64,000 nt of DNA from Anodontia alba (lineage: Eukaryota > Mollusca > Bivalvia > Lucinida > Lucinidae), in contig OZ024826.1 of the NCBI GenBank assembly GCA_964016985.1, positions 64,410,792-64,474,791 of the forward strand, read 5' to 3'. The stretch's first letter is position 1; each line of letters begins with the position of its first letter. The notes under the pieces were generated by a model. That model had not been told where the DNA came from, searched no databases, and saw nothing but the letters and a program-made list of their open reading frames with translations. Both the position numbers and the translations under genes were made by a program. Below, in pieces: positions 42,735 to 54,683 of this stretch.

Positions 42735-45700
42735 TTTTTAGCTTACCGGGGCTGAAGGCCCCAGGGGAGCTTATAGGATAGTAGTCTGTCTGTCATCCGT
42801 CATCTCTCTGTCCGTCTGTCCATCGTCCTTCAGCACCTTTGACCAGTTATATCTCCACAGTCTGCAGACTGATCTCAATCATTTCTTATCTATAGCATGC
42901 CTCTAGTGGGGCATTGATTGTATAAGCTTTTCATGGAAATCCAATGAAAACCTTGGTTACCATCACAACCACAAGGTCCCATAGACTTACAATGGGAAAA
43001 TACTTGTCATCACCATAACTCCTTCAGTTCTGAAGTCTTGAAACTTGCAGATAATGTGGACAAACAAGTTTAAAAACTGGCCAAATCTAATCATTAATCG
43101 TAGTTACATCCCCTTGATTGTTGAAAAAGCGTCTGTTTGACTTTGTCATCAGCGTAACTTGTTCAGTTTTGATTGGATCTGCCTGAAACTTGCAGATAAG
43201 GTGGACATGGTTGAAATCTCAGACAAGTTTGAAAACTGGCCAGATCTGTTTATTAATTTTAGAGTTACATCCCCTTGATTGCTGAAAAAAGCCTCTATTT
43301 GACTTTGTCGTCACTATAACTCCTTCGGTTTTGATCGGATGTTCCTGAAACACGGAGATAATATGGACATGGACGAAATCTCAAATTAAAAAAAACTGGC
43401 CAGATCCAGCCGTTGATCTAAGTTACATCCCCTTGATTGCTGAAAAAAAAGCCTCTGTTTGACTTTGTCATCAGCATAACTCATTTAGTTTTGATCAGAT
43501 CTTCCTAGAACTGGCTCATAAGGTGGACATGGATGAAATCTCGGATAAGTTCAAAAACAGGCCAGATAGAATCATTCATCTTAAAGTGACTTCCTCTTGG
43601 TTGCTGAAAAAGCCTCTGATTGACTTTGTCATCAGCATAACCTGTTCAGTTTTGATTGTAGCTTCCCAAAACTTGCAGATAAGGGGGACATGGATAAAAT
43701 CTCGGATGAGTTTGAAAACTGTCCAGATTGGATCATTAATTACATCCCTTTGATTGCTGAAAAAGTCTCTGTTTGACTTTGTCATCAGCATAATTCATTC
43801 AGTTTTGATCAGATCTTCCTTGAAACTTGCAGATAAGGTGGACATGGATGGAATCTCAGACAAATTCAAAACCTGGCCAGATCACATCATTTATCAAAGA
43901 GTTATCATCATCATCATCATCATTGGATTTTTGATTAACATGCAGGTACAGGGGCAACATCCACTTCAGTGGGCCCCCTTCCAGGTGGCTGGCTTGCTGC
44001 ACGCATGGCAGATCTCACACCAGATCTCCAGGTATGTCTGTCATGAGGGTCGATAGCCTAGAGCTTCCACTCTCTGCAATCCCTCTCTGTCAGCTGCTTC
44101 TATGTCATCTTGGGTCTCCCAGGCCCACGCTTTCCCTCAACCTGTATGTGAAAGGCTGTCTTGACTGCACCATTGGAGCGTTCCACATGTCCATACTATC
44201 GGAGCCTTCTCTCCTTCAGAATGAGGTCCAGGTCCTCAATGCCAAGCTGTGCAAGTAGCTCATTGGATCTGGTGGTGACAATGTCTTGCGGCTTGACATT
44301 GCAGATCTGTCTGATCATTGCCCTGTCATTTCGTTGCAGACATAAGAGGTTTGGCTTTGTCAATGCCCAAGTCTCACTGGCATGGAGCATTGCGCTTCGC
44401 ACACAAGAGCTGTACACATGGCCACGTGTCTTGAAAGAGAGGTGGCGGGAAGAGAGAACTGGTAGCAGATCCTTGAACTTCTTCCAGGTGGTTTTCACAC
44501 GTGTTGTGGTTGAAAGTTCACAGCCACCCGCGGTTGAGAGCATGTCTCCTAGGTAGCAAAAGGAAGCTACCACCTCCAGCTTTTCAGGTCCAACTTGGAC
44601 TTCCCTCTGTGGACTGCCATCCAAGGGGCAAGCAGTTCCCTGGCCCATGTACGTCTGTAATCAGGGTCCTGAGCCCACTGCATTCCTTGTGCACCCAGTG
44701 CTTGCAGCCATTGCAGAAGATGCTGTTGCTGCCCACTCTAGTGCGACAGACGGCGCATGGAAACTCACCTGAACTCTGCAGGAGGTCCAGGCCTGTACAC
44801 AGATCATGATCTTCATCTTTCCTGTATTTACTCTGTCCTTTCTCCTCCATTCCTTCCTGACACATTCCTCGAGCGATTCAGCGATGATAACAAGTCATCG
44901 GCAAAGAGGTCCTCCAGGGGACCCCAGAGCGGAACTCGCGTGACAAGGCTTCAAGCACAATGATGAAGAGCAACGGGCTGAGTACCAAGCCTTCACTTCA
45001 AACTCTTCACTGTACCCCTCACCAACATGGGAACGGCTCCTTCCATTGGCATACATCCCCTGCACCAGTCGCACAATCCACTCCTCCATACCAAGTTTTC
45101 TAAGCGCCCACCAAATGACCTTCCGAGGCACTCAATCAAACGCCTTCTCCAGGTCTATGAAAGCCATGTAGAGTCTCTTGTTGGCAGCTAGATACTTCAC
45201 TTGCAGCTGCCTGACAACAAAGATTGTGTCTGTTCTGCCTCTGCCTGGGAGGAAGCCAAACTGGGAATCGTCAATTGACACCAACTGTCTGATGAGGCCA
45301 TCCACAATCCTCTCCAGGACTTCCATGACCTGCTCTCTCAGCTTGAGACTGCGGTAGTTTCCCCTTTCCAATGCATCACCCTTTTAGAGGCAGACAATGA
45401 AACTGCTCCCAGTCAGAGAATACCTTGCCATTGCAAATGATTGCAGCTGTAAGGTCATGGATCATGGAGGCCCCTGAATCACCGGCTGCTCGTATCATCT
45501 CCACCACTATGTCTGATGGGCCCACTGCTTTGCCTGCCTTCATCTGAGAGATAGCCTTCTTAACCGTATCAAAGGTGATTGGGATGGGAGGGTCTTCCAC
45601 TGGTGGTTCATCAGACAGGTGGTCTGGGTCCCAGTCAAACAACGTTGAGAAGTCTTTGGTAGTGCTCTAACCAGGCTGTCTGCTTTGAGTCTTCGCTCAT

Positions 45701-45925
45701 TGACATCTCCCCTGCATCATTCTTCACCGGTTTGTCACCAACAACATCAGCGTTCTCTCTTCTAAACTTCTAAACTGCTTTGCAAGGTGGTAGCTTCTGA
45801 AGGCTTGGAATCAATATTCTTGTAGACCTTCTTGTCAGCTTCTTGATTGTTATATCCCCTTGTTTGTTGAAAAAGCTATTATTTGACTTTATCATCAGCA
45901 TAACTTTACGGCTTTGATGTGATGA
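42735..45925 (+). repeat. About 165-bp array element split by a LINE
   Basis: The head is gcttaccggggctgaaggcc with a ggggctgaaggcccc hairpin. Units contain gactttgtcatcagcataac, acttgcagataaggtggaca and acatccccttgattgctg. The array stops at about 43905 and resumes at 45850 with the next part of a unit (atccccttgtttgttgaaaa). Confidence 0.75.
43905..45850 (-). pseudogene. Degenerate non-LTR retrotransposon (LINE), minus strand
   Basis: Reading leftward from 45650, the frame segments encode an RT domain: MKAGKAVGPSDIVVEMI, then GFLPGRGRTDTIFVVRQLQ and FIDLEKAFD, then WWALRKLGMEEWIVRLVQGM. The catalytic motif near 44890 reads FADD instead of YADD. After it comes a Cys/His finger (CAVCRTRVGSNSIFCNGC, then WVHKEC) and a C-terminal region ETWALTKPNLLCLQRNDRAM, then IRQICNVKPQDI. 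Several frameshifts separate these blocks, and the 5' endonuclease end is missing. A short (atc)n tract at 43906-43923 is the 3' microsatellite tail of the LINE seen from the plus strand. Confidence 0.88.
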
Positions 45926-46564
45926 TCCCAGAACGCTGAAATAGCCGGTAAATTGTGCTATTAGTCCCATATTAGATTTATATGTTGATAATTATTAATA
46001 CCCATTGAAAGAGTTTAGGTTATTCGTGTCCTTTCCAAACTCTGGAATAAAGTAAATCGTTAGTAAGATATATATACTCAGTAAAAATGAAAACTTTACA
46101 TGGTATTATACCAGTTTATACATGTTTGCCTTTTTTTTAAATAAAACACCTCTAAAGATAGACAGCGTGTTGTCTAGACATCTGTTCGACAAGTTTAATT
46201 TCAAACTTATTATCAACAGTATTCTTGAGGTTGCAATTGAAGTGCAATATTGAGGTTATGTCTCAATGACTCATTAATTCTTTTTTGGGGCCAACTGTTT
46301 TTACCCAAAAAAGAAAGGGGGGCCCAGTAATTAGGCCTCTGAGGCTAGAGAATTAGCAACCTTAGAGTCTTCTATTAACATATAAGGTATTAACACCTTA
46401 AAGATATGTTATGAGTGAATCTAGATCATTCTTACTATTACAATATGGAAATAGAATGTATCTGATTCCTTAGAGTTTCCTGAGTCTTAATCTAGAAGTA
46501 TAGGGACTTTATATATTATTTGTGTTAGAATAGGAGAGCTCCTCCCTCCTAATCTTCAAATTCT

Positions 46565-46660
46565 AGCACATTATCTATAGGTTAATGTATTGCGCAGTTA
46601 AAATGAAGTTTTTAAAAGTAAAACATATTTTAACTAGCAATACTTAACCTATAGATAAGA
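46565..46660. repeat. Inverted repeat of about 35-bp arms
   Basis: The arms ctataggttaatgtattgc (46575) and gcaatacttaacctatag (46640) are complementary. The arm sequence is also present once at 4800-4830. It could form a hairpin and is probably a recombined repeat end. Confidence 0.7.
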
Positions 46661-46739
46661 GAGTCCCACCTCTCCACCCTCCCCCATCCCCCCACCCCCC
46701 CACCCCCTCCCCCCCCCCCCCCCCAGTGTAGATAAAAAA

Positions 46740-47003
46740 TAGCTAAAATTGGTCCAATCAGAAATCCAAGATGGCTTCCATGGCTGCTATCTTGTTTTCT
46801 CTATATATCTATATAGAAAATTTTAAAAATCTTCTTGTTAGAAGCACTGGACTAATTTCAATATAATTTATCAGAAATATAGGACCATCATGTTTCCCTT
46901 GATCATAAAATTTATACAAAAATCTTAAAGCAGTGAACTTGGGTGAGTATGCAAATCTGTTTGTTCAGGTGAGCCATATAGGACCATCATGGTCCTCTTG
47001 TTT
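46740..47003 (+). mobile_element. Truncated repeat element with hairpin tail
   Basis: One 145-bp unit and part of a 165-bp unit are followed by caggtgagccatataggacc with a hairpin at 46981-46995 (ggaccatcatggtcc) and tcttgtttt. The upstream 46670-46725 is a C-rich low-complexity tract. Confidence 0.65.
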
Positions 47004-47059
47004 TATTATTCAACCCAGTCGAACTAGGATATATTTTGCTGTATCTTAATCTATTATTA

Positions 47060-49866
47060 TTATTATTGTTATCCCCCTGCTTTTTGAAGAAAAAGCGGGG
47101 ATATTGTGATACCTCCAGTCTGTCCATCTGGCCAGCCATCCATCCATCCGTACATGCCCACATGACATTCTGAGATTAGCATTCCTGTAGAATTTCACAG
47201 AATGAGGTTGATTTCTATTTATTCCATTATTGTGGGGTCAAATTTGCATTGTGGAGTTAAAAACTATTGATGTTGTGGGGTTAAAAAGATCAAAGAAACA
47301 TCAAAGGGATAACTTTATAACGTCCACCTCGTAAGTACGTGCGTACATACGTCCGTCTGTAATGTCAAACCATTGCAGAAATTTTGCAGAAATGTTTCTT
47401 TGGTGATCCTCTACCAAGATTGTTCAAGGCATTTGGATTCGTCAAAAAACATGGCTGCCAGGGGGCGGGGCTTATTTTCCCTTTATATCTATATAGAAAA
47501 CTTTAAAAATCTTCTTGTCAGAGACCACTGGACCAATTTCAATATAATTTTGCAGAAATGCTCCTTTGGTGATCCTCTACCAAGATTGTTCAAGCCATTT
47601 GGATTCGTCAAAAACCATAGCCGCCAGGAGGCGGGGCTTATTTTCCCTATATCTCTGTATAGAAAACTTTAAAAATCTTCTTGTAAGAAACCACTAGACC
47701 GATTTCAATATAATTTTGCAGAAATGTTTTTTGGTGATCCTCTACCAAGATTGTTCAAGACATTTGGATTCGTCAAAAAACATGGCCGCCAGGGGGCGGG
47801 GCTTATTTTCCCTATATATCTATATAGAAAACTTTAAAAAATTTTCTTGTCAGAAACCACTGGATCGATTTCAATATAATTTTGCAGAAATGTTCCTTTG
47901 GTAATCCTCTACCAAGATTGTTCAAGCCATTTGGATTCATCAAAAAACATGGCTGCCAGGGGGCGGGGCTTATTTTCCCTATATATCTATATAGAAATCT
48001 TTAAAAATCTTCTTGTCAGAAACCACTAGACCGATTTCAATATAATTTTGCAGAAATGTTCCTTTGGTGATCCTCTACCAAGATTGTTCAAGACATATGG
48101 ATTCGTCAAAAAACATGGCCGCCAGGGGGCGGGGCTTATTTTCCCTTTACATCCATATAGAAAACTTTAAAAAATCTTCTTGTCAGAAACCACTGGACCG
48201 ATTTCAATATAATTTTGCAGAAATGTTCCTTTGGTGATCCTCTACCAAGATTGTTCAAGCCATTTGGATTCGTCAAAAAACATGGCCGCCAGGGGGCGGG
48301 GCTTATTTTCCCTATATAATCTATATAGAAAACTTTAAAAATCTTCTTGTCAGAAACCACTTGACCGATTTCAATATAATTTTGCAGAAATGTTCCTTTG
48401 GTAATCCTCTACCAAGACTGTTCAAGCCATTTGGGGGCGGGGCTTATTTTCCATTTACATCTTTATTGAAAACTTTAAAAAATCTTCTTTTCAGTAACCA
48501 CTGGCCTGATATCTATATAATTTTGCAGAAGTGTTCCTTTGGTGATCCTCTACCAAGATTGTTCAAGCCATTTGGATTCGTCAAAAAACATGGCCGCTAG
48601 GGGGCGGGGCTTATTTTCCCTATATATCTATATAATGATCGTCTTGTCAGAAACCACTGGATCGATTTTGGTATAACATAGCAGGAATGTTTCTTTTGTA
48701 ACCCTCTACCAAGATTGTTCCAGTCGTCATGATTTGTCAAAAAAACGTGGCTGCCAGGGTGCGGGGCTTAATTTTCCTATATATCTATATAGAAAACTTT
48801 AAAATAAAAATCTTCGTCAGAAACCACTGTACTGATTTCATTATAACTTGGCAGAAATGTTTCCTTGTTGACCCTCTACCAAGATTGTTCATCAAAAAAC
48901 CTGGCCGCCAGGGGGCGGGGCTTATTTTCCTTGTATATCTATATAGAAAAGTTTTAAAAATCTTCTTGTCAGAAACCAATGGACCGATTTCAGTATCACT
49001 TGGCAGGAATGTTTCTTTGGTGACCCTCTACCAAGATTGTTCAAGCCATTATGATTTGTCAAAAAACATGGCCGCTAGGGGGCTGGGCATATTTTCCCTA
49101 TATATCTATATAGAAAACTTTAAAAATCTTCTCTTAAGAAACTGTTGGATCAAGTTCAATGTAACTTGCCAGGAATGTTGCTTTGGTGACCTTCTACCAA
49201 GATTGTTCACGCCCTCATGATACATCAAAAAACATGGCTGCCAGGGGGCGGGGCTTATTTTTCGTATACATCTGTATAGAAAACTTTAAAATTCTTCATG
49301 TCAGAAACCACCTATCTGATTTCATTATTACTTGGCAGGAATGTTGCTTTGGTGACCCCCTACCAAGATTGTTGAAGCAATCATGATTCATCAAAAAACA
49401 TGGCTGCAAGGGGTGGGGATTATTTTCCCTATATATCTAAATAGAAAACTTTAAAAAGTCTTCTTGTCAGAAACCACTGGACCGATTTCAATATAACTTG
49501 GCAGGAATGTTACTATGGTGACCCTCTACGAAGTTTGTTCAAGCAGTTGTGATTCTTCAAAAAACATGGCCATTAGGGGGTGGGGCTTATTTTCCCTATA
49601 TAGCTATATGAAACATTTTAAAAATCTTTTTGTCAGAAACCACTGGACCGATTTTAGTTTGGCAGAATTGTTCCTTTGGTGATCCTCTTTCAAGATTCAG
49701 TTCAAGCCATCATGATGCATGAAAAAAAACATGGCCACTGGGGAGCAGGGCTATAAAATTTATACAAAAATCTTAGAGCAGTGAACTTGGCTGATACTTC
49801 AACAGTAAGTGTGCAAAGCTGTTTGCTCAGGTGAGCGATATAGGACCATCATGGTCCTCTTGTTTT
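47060..49866 (+). mobile_element. 165-bp array element, complete
   Basis: The head is ttatccccctgctttttgaa with a complementary aaaaagcggggata. From 47370 there are about 14 units of about 165 bp with cttcttgtcagaaaccactg, gatcctctaccaagattgtt and catggccgccagggggcgg. The tail is gctcaggtgagcgatatagg with a hairpin at 49842-49858 (aggaccatcatggtcct) and cttgtttt. Plus- and minus-strand frames of 60-160 codons repeat one peptide and are by-products of the array. Confidence 0.85.
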
Positions 49867-50174
49867 TATTATTATTATGCCAGTTTTCTTGCTAATTAAA
49901 TTTAAGCAAGACAATATCAAGCATGTAATGAGTGACAAGACAATAGTGGGAAAGTGTGCATTTTCTGTAAATGAACTCATTTGAGTTTACTTGCAGGATT
50001 TGTTGCAACTTAGTGGTCAGATGTGTTAATACCGGCATACTGAGAAGTCACCTCCTTCTTCTTACAAAAATGTAATCATTATAATTGATAATAAACTTTG
50101 AGTTAATCAGGACAGACATCAAGTTTCAGAAAACTTCGAAAGCCAACCAGATCTGAACATTCACTTAAGAGTTA

Positions 50175-50500
50175 ACCTTTGCCAGCCTCGGTGGCTCAGT
50201 TGGATGTGCCGTCCAACTGGAGTTGCATGTGCCATCCAACTGGAGACCAGGAGGTTGCTGGTTCAACCCCCGCCGAGGTCGGCAACATTCTTTCGTGGAA
50301 ATTGATCATGAAATATTTTCTACTGTCATTCTCTCCCTTCTGCTGATTCAAGAAGGGCAGTTGTCAGTTTCTGGCGAAAGAATGTGCACAATACTGGTTA
50401 ACTGCTTAGAGGACTAAGCCTGCCCAGTAAACGTGTGGTTAGATAAACTGACCACGCTAGACCCATTGGGTTGACTGGGCCGTAAAACCTCAACACAAAC
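50175..50500 (+). mobile_element. tRNA-derived SINE, full length
   Basis: Same family as 22102. The head has cctcggtggctcagttgga and a B-box ggttcaacccc, with an internal tandem duplication of about 26 bp (gccgtccaactggagttgca / gccatccaactggagacc). The 3' end is gttgactgggccgtaaaacc then an A/C-rich tail. An 8-bp target duplication aagagtta occurs at 50167-50174 and 50501-50508. Confidence 0.93.
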
Positions 50501-50519
50501 AAGAGTTACTTTCCCTTGA

Positions 50520-51050
50520 GTGCCAAAATAAACCAATATAAGATTTTGTGGCTGCTGAATAAAAATCAGGTACAATGACAATTCTAAACCCCAAAAAATA
50601 GTCCTAGCCTATGTAGCAGGCAAAATTCAGAGTACCCTTTAAAACCTGATACAACTGGAAAAAAAAATCATATTTGGTACCTGCTTGCATATATTTAATT
50701 ACCTAATCAACATCAAATAAAATCTTTCCAAGTATCAATTCAAGTTATATAAACTTCAACTTTAAATTAATTACTCACTCTTTAATTTGAGTCAATAACT
50801 TTCATAACAATGTCATTAAGAAATTACTTCAAAATGCAAAAGGAATACAGTCTTTGAGAGTATTTTAAATACTTAACAGTTTGTTGGTTTAATTGGAGAT
50901 GTGTAACAAAACACTTACCAGATTTCTGAAACAAATTGCACAATGTTATTTGAGTATACTTAGAATGTGATGTAATGCTATTTGAGTATACTTAGAATGT
51001 GATGTAATGGATGATTTATAACAATCTAGTAGTAAATATATCACAGGTTT
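50520..51050. other. Unassigned AT-rich intronic sequence
   Basis: I find only a local duplication of about 40 bp (gagtatacttagaatgtgatgtaatg at 50950 and 50987, split here for length) and no gene. Confidence 0.5.
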
Positions 51051-51072
51051 AATTTAAATAAAAATAAGAAAA

Positions 51073-51260
51073 AGGGGGTTTTGTCCACCACTGCAGGAGG
51101 TTTTGTCCACCCATTGAAGGGGTTTGGTCTGCACATGAAGGGGGTTTGTCCACCCTTGAAGGGGGTTTTGTCTGCCCATGGAGGGGGTTTGTCCACCCTG
51201 CCAAACTTGACGAAGGGGGTTTTGTCCTGAGTGGATTTTGTCCGTACACTGGTTTGTCTT
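51073..51260 (+). repeat. G-rich minisatellite, about 26-bp period
   Basis: Six to seven units of ggggttttgtccacc with variable linkers (actgcaggag, cattgaagg, catgaag). Minus-strand frames give a Pro-rich peptide but have no other support. Confidence 0.8.
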
Positions 51261-51286
51261 ATACAAGACTGGTCAGGTTTTGAGTT

Positions 51287-52353
51287 TTTAGCTCACCTGA
51301 ACGATGTTCACGGAGAGCTACTGTACTACCCCCTGCGTCGGCGTTGGTGTCGGCGTCCACAAATGTTAAAGTTTTCGTTAAAGTTTTTAAGATCTCATTA
51401 TTTCCTAACCTTACCACCGATTTGCTTCTTTTTTGGTATGATGATACATATTGGTCCAAAATTTTGCGCAGTACCATTCCCACCACTGTAGGTCATGTCA
51501 AGGTCAAGGTCACAGACTTAGAATTTTCATGTTAAAATTTTATGTCAAAGTTTTTAGGATCTCATTACTTCTACAATAAATGATGGATTTTGTTCCTATT
51601 TGGTATTATGATAGACACTAGTCAAAAGTTTTTATCAGCACCATCAGCACTCATGACCATGACCTTGAGGTCGAGGTCACAGACTTAGAATTTAAATGTT
51701 AAGTTTTTGTTAAAATTTTTAAGACCACATTATTTCCTAACCTTATCACCGATTTCATTCAACTTTGGTATGATTATAAATTTTGGTCCAAAATTTTGCG
51801 CAGTACCATCCCCACCACCCTAGGTTGTGTCAAGGTCAAGATCACAGACATAGAATTTTCATGTTAAAATTTTACGTCAAAGTTTTTAGCATCCCATTAC
51901 TTCTAAACTACATGATGGATTTAGTTCCTGTTTGGTATTATGATAGATACTGGTCAAAAGTTGTTATCAGGACCATCAGCACTCATGACAGTGACCTTGA
52001 GGTTGACATCACAGACTTAGAATTTAAATGTTAAAGTTTTTGTTAAAGTTTTTAAGATCTCATTATTTCCTTATCACCGATTTCATTCATCTTTGGTTTG
52101 ATGATACATATGGGTCCAAAATTTTGCCCAGTTCCATCCTATCACCCCCTAGTTCATGTTAAGGTCAAGGTCACAGTCATATTTGATGAAAGTTTTGCAC
52201 AGTGCAATTTCCCCCCTCCCTCCCACACACACACATACACACACACACACACACACCCAGGTCATGTCAAAATCAAGGTCACGGACTTAGAAGTTTCCAG
52301 AAACAAATTGTGCAATATCAGCCGAGCTATCCTGTCTGGCGACAGGTCTTGTT
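51287..52353 (+). mobile_element. Hairpin-ended element, complete, 330-bp compound units
   Basis: The head tagctcacctgaacgatgtt with gttcacggagagctac and gcgtcggcgttggtgtcggc is followed by three compound units with tcaaggtcaaggtcacagac, a (CA)n tract at 52223-52256 and the tail hairpin 52331-52346 (cctgtctggcgacagg) plus tcttgtt. It is the best-preserved member of the family at 3795 and 8740. Confidence 0.83.
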
Positions 52354-52426
52354 GAGACCTTGAGATGACCTTGACCTTGTGAGTAGATATAAAGTCAGTC
52401 ATATTAGTACAGTAAGGAACAGGTGG

Positions 52427-52673
52427 GAACGGGCCCCTGTAGCCTAGTGGATAAGAGAGTTGACTCTTAATCCATTAGGTTTCTCACCGCTGTGGTTCGA
52501 GCCTGGCTCGGGTCATATGTGGGAAAGCCAAGTTCTGCTTACGGATGGTCAGGTGATTTTTCTCCGGGTTCTCCGGTTTTCGCCCACCTTCGATGAACGA
52601 TCGGCTCGATATAAGTGAAATATTCTTGAAAGGGCCGTAAAACCCAAATCAAAAAAAAAAAAAAAAAAAAAAA
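52427..52673 (+). mobile_element. tRNA-derived SINE, third family, with poly-A and target duplication
   Basis: The head has gtagcctagtggataagag (A-box) and gtggttcgagcctgg (B-box). The body has tttctccgggttctccggtt and the 3' end agggccgtaaaacccaaatc with a poly-A tail. A 13-bp target duplication aaggaacaggtgg occurs at 52414-52426 and 52674-52686. It is recent. Confidence 0.95.
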
Positions 52674-52799
52674 AAGGAACAGGTGGACAAGAAGTCAGCA
52701 CAGATATATCAAACATAAGACATACTGCAGTAAAATGTATGAAAAAAAAAAACCCAACAAAAACACTAACTTTTAATTAATGAAGACCAAATAGATTAA

Positions 52800-53900
52800 T
52801 ATCAAAAGAAATTATAGACAAACTTCCTTTTTGGGAGCAATTTCTTGTTTCTGTGTCCATGACCTTAACCCTTAAGAAGATAATTTAGGAATACAGTCAG
52901 TATTCAATCTTTCTGAAAGACAATATAGTTTGCTACAAGAAGAGAAATAAGAAATAAGAAGCAAGTAAAAAAAATATACCAAAATTTTCATTTTATAAAC
53001 TAAAATACTCAGTTTAAATACCTTGGCCTTGATGTTAGAAGTATTTTGTAATAGCAATTCTTTTTGTATTTGATTTTGAAGGATATTGTAATAGTTTTAA
53101 CAAAGACTAAGCATAATGACAGTATGACAACAAACTAATATTAATTAACTAATAATAATTCATATTAGAGGGGGAAAAAAAAGATACGCGATTTTGAACC
53201 AATTTCTTGCTCATTTGACCTTGATCTTGAAGGTTTGTAAATAATTCATGAAAAAGAGCCATACTTTCTAAAAAAAAGTTTGGTATATTTCCACATTTAG
53301 AAGCAAAACGCATTTTTAAAAATATTGGAGCTGTTCAAAATCTTTATTAAAAAATAATGATGATTTTTTTTAGTTTAAATGACCTTGACCTTAACCTTGG
53401 GGGCATTTTTGCAGAAGCAATTTACTTGTATGTGAAGGGCACTGTAATGGTATTAATATATACAATGACAATATGACAAAATATTGTGTAAATATAAACT
53501 CAAAATGACAATATCACCAAAAATTGTGTAAATATAAACTCAAAATAGAGAAAAAATGGAACATTTTGAGCCCATTTCTTGTCTCTGTAACCTTAACCTT
53601 GACCTTACCAAGATAATTTATGAAATATAGCCAGACATTCTGAAAGAAAATAGCAAATATGCTCCTACAATGACGCTTTATGAAAGAAATCCTTACAATT
53701 TTGCTTTTTGTGATGGTACAGTGATTGTTGCTATGGTAATGCTTCAGGAACCATACATTCCCAAACATGTCTTTTCAAAATTTTATAGAGGAGAAGTACA
53801 CTCACATGTGCATGCAGATGCATAAACTCTTGAAACTTCATTGAATCTGCTCAAAGATCCTCTTGTTCAATATACTGAAACTCCCATCCACTCCAAAGAT
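52800..53900 (-). repeat. About 300-bp repeat family, inverted copies
   Basis: Reverse-strand copies of the family of 38640-42050: ccttgaccttaccaagataa, aatggtattaatata and tttcttgtctctg. Three diverged units. Confidence 0.65.
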
Positions 53901-54622
53901 GGCTGACAACAACAAAGGTTTTCCAAATATAAAGTAAATTTTTGCTTCAGCCAAGGAAGAACCATATATTTATATGTGTAAACATTAAAAGCATGCCATT
54001 CTTCTGGCAGTATCTATTTTAGTTGAAAATCAGACAATTTTAGGCAATTTTTTATCACATTTTTAGCCAAAATATTCATCTGATGAAAGGAGAAAGGAGT
54101 GTTGATAGCTTGATTTTATGTCACAACAAATAGGAAAGTGTCAGCAAAATTGTTGACCATGTGTGCTGTGGCCGTATGTAAAAATTAAGTGGTTAAAGAG
54201 AATGGCTGCCTTCAGATGTGAGCCCAGTCTATGTCTTACTTGCCCAGAAATTGGGAAAACATCATTTTACTTGTTGATGCATCTAAAAGCTCCTGTATGG
54301 GTGGCAAAGAGTGTAGACCCTGATTAGATGTCACATTTTGTGGCATCTAGTCTGTGTCTGCACTGTTTACTCATGCACAGCTACAGATATTTAGTGTAAT
54401 TACCGTTACTCTTAATATTCAGACCCCTTAACTTCTTACAATATTTTGTCTTAAATTTGAACGTCTTTTTTTTTTACTTTTATTGTTGATGTTTTATGAG
54501 TGACAAACAGTGCAGCTCCTGATATAATGCTTATTTTGCAATGTTTGATCTGGGTCTACACTGTTTGCTCAGGCCTGACTGTCCAAACGGAGTAAAAATA
54601 GTAAATGTTGAACATATTTCAG
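53901..54622. other. Unassigned intronic sequence before exon 6
   Basis: No gene or named repeat seen. Contains short repeats of a cagcctgcactg-like motif also seen near 57820, 59300 and 59420. Confidence 0.45.
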
Positions 54623-54683
54623 GAAGTTGCTAGGTTCTTCAATACAAAACACCCTGATCATTACAGAATCTACAATCTATGCA
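54623..54683 (+). CDS. TPTE: VSP/TPTE exon 6: phosphatase domain, N-terminal part
   Basis: The exon encodes EVARFFNTKHPDHYRIYNLC plus one nucleotide. The RFF-KHP--YRIYNLCSE string is conserved in PTEN-like phosphatases of the VSP family. It is 61 nt, phase 0 in and phase 1 out, with acceptor atatttcag at 54622 and donor gtaagt at 54684. It follows exon 5 in frame (NPIG then EVARF). It is a very small exon isolated by 25 kb and 8.6 kb introns. Confidence 0.95.

Noticed and set aside
47373..49386. Coding frames of 60-160 codons on the plus strand
   Set aside because: They follow the 165-bp array and repeat the same peptide; not supported as genes.
52436..52510. tRNA gene
   Set aside because: Same reasoning: tRNA-like head of a SINE with poly-A tail and a 13-bp target duplication.
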